Source of the DNA: Entophlyctis helioformis
Taxonomy: Eukaryota > Chytridiomycota > Chytridiomycetes > Chytridiales > Chytriomycetaceae
NCBI GenBank assembly: GCA_025526915.1
Contig: JAHLKH010000113.1
Coordinates: forward strand, 1-64,000
Length of the DNA stretch: 64,000 nt
Direction of reading: 5' to 3'
Of this stretch, positions 57,377-64,000 are shown one piece after another. The notes under the pieces were generated by a model, which had not been told where the DNA came from, did not search any database, and worked only from the letters and a program-made list of their open reading frames with translations. Made by a program: the position numbers and the translations under genes. How positions within the stretch are numbered: the first letter of the stretch is position 1; every line of letters begins with the position of its first letter.

Positions 57377-57530
57377 ACGAGGCAGCGGCCGTCGACAGCG
57401 AGAGGGCCGAGACCGAGTCCGAGAGGCCGGCCATGCCGCCGATGGAGGGCTTTGGCTGGCGCGGCAGCTGGGCGGTGCTGGACGGCAGCAGCGACTGACG
57501 CGGCTGCTGGCTGGACGAGAAGCGCGACAT
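54630..57530 (-). CDS. NDC80: Kinetochore protein NDC80 (HEC1 homologue)
   Basis: Outer-kinetochore microtubule binder. The ATG at 57530-57528 opens a basic, disordered tail (MSRFSSSQQPRQSLLPSS, an Ala/Ser repeat). The CH domain follows: ITKDPRPLKDKAWRDKAIRA, PTAKEFADIFKFLYSMLEP, YPFVDQLNKSQLYSIGSPHAWP, LGILHWLMETI, the classic NDC80 signature. Then SCINYDEQAELE, LFYEYVMRTYVNFLDGND and a long coiled coil (IREIERLKREEKALADEYAA, AEKAELQAIVDAQ, AIHSAADDHLGLQETLDALS), with a short globular C-terminus ending LAASGTV. Stop TAA 54632-54630. Several introns carry simple repeats. No frame breaks noted. NDC80/SPC24/SPC25/NUF2 partners are not in the window. Confidence 0.92.
55029..55062. repeat. CA dinucleotide microsatellite
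   Basis: Near-pure CA run within an NDC80 intron. Confidence 0.9.
56067..56157. repeat. CAGA tetranucleotide microsatellite
   Basis: About 90 bp of near-perfect CAGA repeats inside an NDC80 intron. It is the longest pure simple repeat in the window and produces spurious LSVC-repeat and DRQT-repeat open frames. Confidence 0.95.
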
Positions 57531-57654
57531 GCGAGCGAGCGAGCGAGTGCTGAGTGTGTCTGTCTGTGTGTGTGTGTGTGTCAGTGGCAGTGGCAGTGGC
57601 AGTGGCAGTACGAGTGTGTGCACCAACACGCACGCACTTGTCTTGGCCTGCGAG

Positions 57655-57700
57655 TCGAGTCGAGTCGAGTCGAGTCGAGCCTTGCTTGTCGAGTCGAGCC
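57655..57700. repeat. GAGTC pentanucleotide repeat
   Basis: Tandem GAGTC units in the spacer between the divergent NDC80 and Rieske-DUF455 genes. Confidence 0.8.
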
Positions 57701-57802
57701 TTGGCGTTGCAGCCTCAGAGGCAAACTCGTCCGAGAGCAATCTCGCTGTCGCTCTCTCTGTTGCCCACAAACGCCCACAAACGCTCGCACCGCTCCGCTC
57801 GA

Positions 57803-59591
57803 ATGCACCGCCTGCTGGTCGGCAGCCTGGCGGCCTTTGCCGCTCCACCGGTGCCGGGCCCGCTGGTGCACACGCACACGCAACCACATGAGCACACGTA
57901 CACGCACACAAACGAGCTGCTCTACTCGCGCCGTGCACTCCTGCGGCTGCGCTCGTCGGCCGCCCCCTCGCTCGCCGCCGCCGACTGGGTCGTGCTGCCG
58001 TCTGCCGCTCGCTCGCAGCACGCAGAGCACCCGCAGTTCTGGGCCATCGAGTCCGTCTGTCCGCACTCGGGCGGCCCGCTGCATCTGGGCGACATCGAGG
58101 ACCTGATCCCCGACGACGCCCCCTCGCCCTCGCCCTCGCCCTCGCCCACAACCACGTCGGCCACCTCGGCCACGTCGGGCCCTCTGGCCATTGTCTGTCC
58201 GTGGCACGAGTACCGCTTCTCGCTCTCGGACGGCTCGTGCTCGACCGTCGATCTGTTCCGTGCAGAGACCGCCCAGGTCGTCGTCGACGAGCACGGCTCC
58301 GTCGTCCTGCTGCACCCCTCCCTCGACACCGTCGAGTCCGTGCGCTTCTTTGATGTCAAGCCAACGCGCTGTAAGTCGCCATCGTCGCCCTTGGGCATGC
58401 AGCACGGCTGACCCGTGCCTTGCCCTGGCCAGATGCTCCATCGACACAGCAAGCCGCAACCCAAGATCCGAGCGGCCTCGAGACTGCGACGAGCGCCTTG
58501 CTGGCTGCGACACTGGACGCCCCGCCCTCTATCCTCACCGACCCGCAAGCCGGCTGCGTCTCGCTGGTCGACTATGCCATTGCCATCCTCAACACACCAG
58601 ACCCGTCCAAAAAAGTCGCGCTGACCCGCCATGTGGCCGACCTGTGGAACGCGGGCAAGATCGACCTGGTCCAGAGCACGCTGGGCACCGCACCGCCCGA
58701 TGAGCCCCTGCGCGATCCCAGCCTCAACTTTATCCAGCCTGGGCGAGGCAAGAGGCTCGGCAAGGGCGGCTCCCTCGAGAGCCGCATCGCCATCCTCCAC
58801 TCTCTGGCAAACATTGAGCAGTGGGCCATCGACCTGGCCTGGGACATCATAGCCCGCTTTGCGTCCGTCACCGTTGTCGATCCAACCACAGGCGAGACCC
58901 ATGGACTGCCTCGCGCCTTCTTTACCGACTTTGTGCGAGTGGCGAGCGAAGAGGCCAGGCATTTCACGTTCCTGGTCGAGCAGCTGGACGCGGCTGGGTC
59001 GCATTTCGGAGCACTCAGCGTGCATGGCGGCTTGTGGGAGTCGGCCACGGTCACCCAGCACGATCTCGGTGCTCGGCTCGCCATTGTCCACATGTACGGC
59101 ATCGCTGCCTCCCATCTCGTCTGACTGGCGCAGAGACTGACGCGGTTGTGCTTGGTGTGCTGCATTGCGCTGCGTTACTATGCTCTGCTCTGCTCCGCAG
59201 GGTGCACGAGGCCAGAGGACTGGATGTCAATCCCAAGACCATTGAAAAGTTTGCGCAGGCGGGCGACACGGTCTCGGTCGAGAAGCTCACCAAGATCCAT
59301 GACGATGAGATCACGCATGTCGCGACGGGCCAGCGGTGGTTCAGCTGGCTGTGCGCAATCCGCGGCGATGATCGGTACTCCACCTTTCACGACCTCGTGC
59401 GCAAATACTTTCACGGGTAAGTGGGCGATGGCGTGGTGGGCATGCGATGTCGTAGTGGGCAGATCCATCCGACTGACATGCATGGCGCGGCGGTGTGCAG
59501 ACCACTGAAGCCGCCGTTCAACGATCAAGACCGTCTGACTGCCGGTCTGGATGCCAAGTACTACATGCCACTGACGGTCAAGCGCCAATAA
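57803..59591 (+). CDS. Fusion of Rieske [2Fe-2S] domain and DUF455 ferritin-like domain
   Basis: From ATG 57803 (MHRLLVGSLAAFAAPPVPGP). The N-terminal domain has both Rieske half-motifs: VCPHSGGPLHLGD (C-x-H) and, after a Pro/Ser/Thr insert, VCPWHEYRFSLSDG (C-x2-H). Intron 58371-58432 joins to the DUF455 domain: LESRIAILHSLANIEQWAID (metal-ligand Glu and ExxH-type helix), FVRVASEEARHFTFLVEQL (EEARH), then LDVNPKTIEKFAQAGD and IHDDEITHVATGQRWFSWLC (DEITH). After a final intron near 59418-59500 it ends YYMPLTVKRQ, stop 59589-59591. DUF455 is a MiaE-like diiron ferritin fold. An electron-supplying Rieske domain fused to a diiron domain suggests an oxygenase; the substrate is unknown. The exon join near 59125-59200 is not resolved. 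Confidence 0.82.
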
Positions 59592-59619
59592 ACTGTGACT
59601 GTATAGCAATCCAACAGCC

Positions 59620-59682
59620 TCCTGGCTGACTGACTGGCTGGCTGGCTGGTGGCTGGCTGGCTGGCTGGCTGGCGTCCATTCC
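59620..59682. repeat. GGCT tetranucleotide repeat
   Basis: CTGA/GGCT tandem units in the short convergent spacer between the fusion gene and MCTS1. Confidence 0.85.
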
Positions 59683-59746
59683 GTTTATTGCATCCAGTTG
59701 GCCGATTAGCACCACGCTGCGTTCCATCCCAGGGTATCCAGCTGCT

Positions 59747-60591
59747 TTAGAAGAGCGACTTCCAGAGTCCGTCATTCAAGTAGTGGACGTTGAGGAGACC
59801 CGTGCCCTTGTTGACGGATTTGCTGGCACACCAACACACAGGTCAGTCACGACACGGCATGGCATGGCACGCAAGACGCGACGCGACAGAGCAGCAAGAC
59901 AGAGCAGCAAGACAGAACAGCAAGTGGTCTTACATGCTGCTGACTGTCATTCTCGTCAAGCCAATGGCGACGGCGTGCTCCTTGCCCTCTGCCATGATCG
60001 CGACGATCGTCTCGCACGGCAGGTCCTCGTCGGGCAGCCGGCCGCCGGGCGACGTGAGGCCCGGACACATGACATCGGCGCCCTTGAGCACAAACTTGAT
60101 GGCGCCGCGATCGACCTGCACCTTGGGCATGATGTCGGGGAAGCGGTGCAGGACGCGGAGCGTGGGGTAGTAGGGGCCGTCGAACGAGTTGAAGAAGAGC
60201 GTCTCGTTGTTGACGCTGATGAGCGAGACTCTGTCGAGGCTGGTGGGGGGCACAGGTGAGAAGGGCAGTCGAGACCAGGCAAGCTGCTGCAAGACCAGGC
60301 AAGCTGCAGCAAGACAAGCCACGCACCACTTGACCAGAAACACAGGCGACTTCTTGGGCAGCAGGTCGTCAATGTGCGGCGCCAGGGCCGGGAACTGCTC
60401 GAGGATCTTGGAGCGCACGGCCCGCTGGACCGACGACTTGAGCTGCGTCTGGCCGGCAATGTCCTCCTTGGGGTTGAACCTGCGCGCGTGTGTCTGTGTT
60501 AGCAAGTGCTTCTATGTCGGCGTCTATGTCTTCTTCAACGTCTGCGTCGCTGGCTGTACTTTTTAAAGAGCGCCGTCTGCGTCGAGGCCAT
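59747..60591 (-). CDS. TMA20: MCTS1/Tma20 translation re-initiation factor
   Basis: MCT-1 family, acts with DENR/Tma22 in recycling of 40S subunits. From ATG 60591-60589: MASTQTALFKK, intron 60559-60480, FNPKEDIAGQTQLKSSVQRA, ILEQFPALAPHIDDLLPKK, intron 60326-60240, LDRVSLISVNNETLFFNSFD and PYYPTLRVLHRFPDIMPKVQ, then the PUA domain VDRGAIKFVLKGADVMCPGL, TSPGGRLPDEDLP, IVAIMAEGKEHAVAIGLTRM, intron 59933-59823, KSVNKGTGLLNVHYLNDGLW. Stop TAA 59749-59747. It matches human MCTS1 along its whole length, with a longer N-terminus. Confidence 0.95.
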
Positions 60592-60741
60592 GGCGGTCGG
60601 CTGTTGGGCTGTGTAGGTCGGCTGTTGAGCTGTTGGCGGTCGCGCCAAGATCACAAACGAGCTCAAGGCTGAAGACTTAAGACTCACTTTGCCACACACC
60701 GACACTCCAGCACACTCCAGCACACCGACACCGCACGCAGC

Positions 60742-62495
60742 ATGTCCGAGATTAGACGGAGGCTCAGCTCGTTTAGCGGGCCCACCGGCGGCGGCGGCTC
60801 GGGCATCCTGGCCGGCCTGCGCAAGTACGACGCCTACGCCAAGCCGCTCGACGACTTTCGGGTCAGAACCGTCACCGGCGCTACGGGTGGGTCCTGAGCC
60901 GTCTGCGCTGTCTGCGCCGTCTGCGCTGTGCTGCATCTGCTGGTTCTGCTAGATCTGCTGCATCCACCTGCCGCCTCTGTCGTCACGCTGCACCGCCAGT
61001 GTCTGCCCGCGCCTGTACTGACTCCTGAATCTTGCATGGGCAGTGACGCTCGTGTCGGTTGCGCTGATTCTGTTCCTGACGCTGTCCGAGTTTGTCGACT
61101 GGTACCGTGTCGACATGCAGCCCAGCCTCGAGGTCGACAAGGGCCGCAAGGAGAAGATGAGCATCAACATCAACGTCACCTTTCCCCACATCCCCTGCTA
61201 CTGTGCGTATCTGTGCCGTGCCGTGCCTGCCTTATCGCTTTGTTGGACATGGCTGGATCTGGCCCGTCTGGCCGGCCGTCAGCCTCTGCTCGCCTGCCTC
61301 TGCGATCGACTGACGCTGGTGTCTGCAACGGCTCGCATTGCATGCGCCTGTGCAGTGCTCAGCATCGATGTCATGGACGTGGCTGGCGAGCACCAGAACA
61401 ACCTGCCGCACTCGATGCACAAGACGCGTCTTGACCAGATGGGCAACGTGCTCGACAAGTCGCTTGGAGGTACAGGCATACGCTGCAGCCTCGCTGCATC
61501 CTAGTAGAAGCGGCAAGGAATGGACTGCTGACATGCTGTGGCGATCTATCCGCACAGAGCTTGGAGCCAACTCGACCATTGCACCCGATGCAGCTTCGCG
61601 AAACAAGACCATGGACACCGGCTACTGTGGCAGCTGTTACGGCGGTCAGGCACCTGCCGAGGGATGCTGCAACACCTGCGAGGACGTCCAGATGGCGTAC
61701 CAGCAGGCAGGATGGTCGTTTACTGACCCAGACTCGATCGAGCAGGTGGGCGTGGCCACAACAACCTGCTGCCTCCATCGCTTCGCTGACCCGATCTGCC
61801 GCCACAGTGTGTCAAGGAAGGCTGGTCCAAAAAGCTGGCTGAGCAGTCGCACGAGGCGTGCAACGTCCATGGCCACATCGAGGTCAACAAGGTCCAGGGC
61901 AATGTCCACTTTGCGCCTGGCCGCAGCTTCCAGCAAAACAACATGCATGTTCACGATCTGCACGACTATGCAGCCATCAGCAACGACTTGAGCTTTGAGC
62001 ACACGGTTCACTCGCTGACCTTTGGCGATCCGTCCACGACTTTCATCAACCCCCTCAACAATGTCCACAAGAAGCCGTCCACCAGTGAGTCCTTCTGGCC
62101 GGCTCTGCGTGCCATGGCTTTCGTTGCTGACGCCGCCCTTCCCACGGACAGAGTTCTTTACGTACCAGTACTTTGTCAAGGTGGTCGGCACCGAGGTCAG
62201 CTACATGAACGGCACCAAAGTCTCCACAAACCAGTTCTCTGTGACCGAGCACGAGCGCGACGTGACGCCAGCCTATGGCTCCATGCCCACGGGCATGCCA
62301 GGCGTCTTTTTCAACTTTGAGATCTCGCCCATGCTGGTCAAGTACAAGGAGTACCGCAAGCCGTTTTCGCACTTTCTGACGGATCTCTGCGCGATTGTCG
62401 GCGGTGTCTTTACCGTCGCAGGCATGATTGACGGTCTCATCTACTCGGCCGAAAAGACCCTCAAGGCCAAGCTTGAGATTGGCAAGCAGAGCTGA
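60742..62495 (+). CDS. ERV46: ER-Golgi cargo receptor ERGIC3/ERV46
   Basis: Retrograde receptor of ER/Golgi COPI-COPII vesicles, partner of ERV41. The ATG at 60742 gives a short cytosolic head (SGILAGLRKYDAYAKPLDDF) and TM1 (VTLVSVALILFLTLSEFVDW). The luminal domain has LEVDKGRKEKMSININVTFP, LSIDVMDVAGEHQ, the family Cys cluster YCGSCYGG...GCCNTCEDV, CVKEGWSKK, NMHVHDLHDYAAISNDLSFE, and TM2 with the typical SHFLTDLCAIVGGVFTVAGM. Introns 60887-61043, 61203-61355, 61470-61557, 61746-61807 and 62085-62151. The exons sum to 1227 nt (408 aa) with no frame break, close to yeast Erv46. Stop TGA 62493-62495. Confidence 0.95.
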
Positions 62496-63141
62496 GCAGT
62501 ATCTGCACACTCTGTTCCCGACCTGTTCCTGTTCGTGTGTCCTGTTTTGACTCCTGCCGATCCGGCCCGGCCAAGTCTGTTCCTTGCTTGGCTGTGTTGG
62601 CGGATAGCGTCATGTATCCACGGGGAGTCGGGACGCTGGCTGCCGACAATGCTACAACAGCTCTCATCATCCATCCACCCAACAATGAATTCTCCAAACG
62701 TCATCTCCAGCCAACCAAACAACCAGCTGGAAGAGTTGAATGCCGGCCTGCCATATCACACGATTGTCGGTTCAAGTCAGCAGCCAGCGTGGACGACCAG
62801 TGGACGATGCACATCCACAAGCATCTCACCTTCATGGAGTGACCCGTTTGGCTGATCGGGAGGTGCCCTGATTCAACGTATTGACGGTGGACACGGCAGC
62901 ATGATCTGATTCCATGGTCTGTATGCGACTTGCGAGCAGGCTGTCTGCGGGTTGCACGCTGCTGGTCGACAGGCTGATCTGGTGTTGCCGCGATGCAGAC
63001 GCAGTCTCACGCAGCTCGATCTCGTAGCAGAACTCGTCGTGGTGTGGGTCAATGAGAATCAAGCAGACGCACAGTCGTGATGTGCACATTCATTCATCTG
63101 AAGCGAACGCGCTATCTCCACTCTCTCTCTCTCTCATCCGT
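62496..63141. other. Intergenic; right part duplicated from 13.12-13.52 kb
   Basis: About 260 bp of unique sequence, then from about 62758 the duplicated 3' flank of the FkbM gene, including a CT-rich microsatellite at 63119-63135. Confidence 0.7.
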
Positions 63142-64000
63142 CTAAGCCTTGTCGGGATATGCCTGTCGACCAACAGTCAGTCAGCTTCCACGGCACTCGT
63201 CACAGCAGATGCAGTGCTCCCCACTCACCTTCTTGGAATACGCGACCAGATCCGTGAACGACGATCCAAGGCCGACTGTCAGCGAGTGGAACTCTTCGGG
63301 GGCCAGCTTGCTTCCCTTGTTGTAGATGACGTATCCGTGGCGATCAAAGAACTCGAGCATTTCCGTGGGCTTGCGACCAACGCTGACGATCCAGTTGGGT
63401 GCATACTCAAAGAACACCTGGTCAACGCCGTATGTGTCAAAGAGCGTCGTGGCACCTTCCAGCGCAAAGATCTCGTAGCCCTGTGCGATGTGAGGCGGGA
63501 TACAGAGATGCAGGTATGCAGGGATGCAGCATGTCAGTCGCCAGCCTGCTGATGCCCAGGCAATCACTCATCGGTACGTGCCTGGCAGTCCATCTTCATG
63601 TACGAGATCCGCTCCTTGACGACCGTGTCGATCGGCACCGTGTGGATCTCTTGCGCAAGGAACTTTCCGCCCTCAGCGAGTCCAATAGACAGGATGTCGC
63701 CGGGCTTGCTGCCGTCGGCTTGTCCATCCTTGTTCTTGGGCAGGATGATGCTGTTGCCGTAGTTGCCAACCTCGGAGTAGATGGTGTTTGAGTCTTCAGT
63801 CGCGCCTGCTCCTGCCGGGACAAGGTACACCGACGACTCGCCGGACGCCTGGAACAGACCCTCGTCGATGTTGGCCTGGATGCTTGCGGCGAGCATCTTG
63901 TAGTTGGACGGGGCCGGCTCGAAGCTGTAGACTTTGAATCCCATCGCAGCATAGAAGAGCGAGCACGAGCCAATGTTGCCACCAATGTCGACCTTCGCAT
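62758..64000. repeat. Dispersed duplication of 13.12-14.37 kb (FkbM gene and 3' flank)
   Basis: Same orientation as copy 1, about 49.6 kb away. The left edge is at TCACACGATTGTCGG in both copies; the right edge is outside the window. Confidence 0.92.
63142..64000 (-). CDS. FkbM-type methyltransferase, copy 2 (5' part outside window)
   Basis: Copy of the gene at 13516-15013, cut by the window end within the second intron acceptor (the exon starting VDIGGNIG begins near 63988). The 126-residue block from MGFKVYSFEPAPSNYKML to MKMDCQ is identical to copy 1, and the base changes I find there are synonymous, so both copies appear constrained. The GC-AG intron (donor GCACGT at about 63578) and the final AYPDKA exon with stop TAG (63144-63142) are conserved. 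Confidence 0.85.

Noticed and set aside
57241..58151. Long plus- and minus-strand frames rich in Arg/Ala across the NDC80 5' end
   Set aside because: They are shadows of NDC80 and of the Rieske domain, produced by GC-rich simple sequence.
1..64000. Bacterial-type systems (CRISPR arrays, operons, phage genes)
   Set aside because: Spliced genes on both strands and fungal families throughout show this is a eukaryotic nuclear region; no spaced direct repeats of CRISPR type were seen.

Overview
This is a GC-rich, gene-dense, intron-rich eukaryotic window, best explained as nuclear DNA of a zoosporic (flagellated) early-diverging fungus, most likely a chytrid. The evidence is an intraflagellar-transport gene (IFT121/WDR35) beside fungal-type housekeeping genes (Urb2, Prp6, Msh3, Uba3, Erv46, Ndc80, Tma20/MCTS1), a chytrid-style ankyrin-repeat protein, an MT-A70 methyltransferase of the kind associated with early-diverging fungi, and introns of mostly 60-90 bp. 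The organism call is inference. Exon joins were read by hand from splice signals and remembered protein families; no search was run.

Layout. 1-4 kb: DUF4246 gene (5' cut by the window) and an ankyrin-repeat gene. 3.8-9.0 kb (-): IFT121 in 20 exons, divergent from a long coiled-coil gene (9.2-12.5 kb). 12.6-15.0 kb (-): a small basic, possibly mitochondrial protein and an FkbM-type methyltransferase. 15.5 kb: a Ty3-like integrase tail. 16.3-19.9 kb: MSH3. 20.1-28.5 kb: UBA3 (-), an SDR (+) and PRP6 (-), with a 2.25-kb tandem duplication that copies the UBA3 5' end, the whole SDR and the PRP6 3' end. 28.6-33.6 kb: a coiled-coil gene (-) and a CCDC97-like gene (+) whose start codons are only 20 bp apart. 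33.6-39.3 kb: RNF216-like RBR ligase, FetB-like UPF0014 permease, ZC2HC1-like zinc-finger protein. 39.8-45.9 kb: a polyQ protein (-) and URB2 (+). 46-51.3 kb: a multi-pass membrane protein followed by kinase-derived wreckage, linked by a 414/413-bp repeat. 52-54.5 kb: MT-A70 methyltransferase. 54.6-62.5 kb: NDC80 (-), a Rieske-DUF455 fusion, MCTS1 (-), ERGIC3/ERV46. 62.8-64 kb: a second copy of the FkbM gene, cut by the window end.

Three themes stand out. First, many well-conserved genes lose frame by one base with the protein continuing in the next frame, often at a 3-4-base homopolymer; this looks like consensus error and matters for every gene model here. Second, there is recent duplication (the tandem UBA3/SDR/PRP6 unit, the FkbM copy, the 414-bp repeat). 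Third, several introns use GC-AG splice sites. The best candidate for something new is the 414/413-bp repeat bounded by GT...AG, which fits cleanly as an intron in one copy and reads as membrane-protein code in the other.
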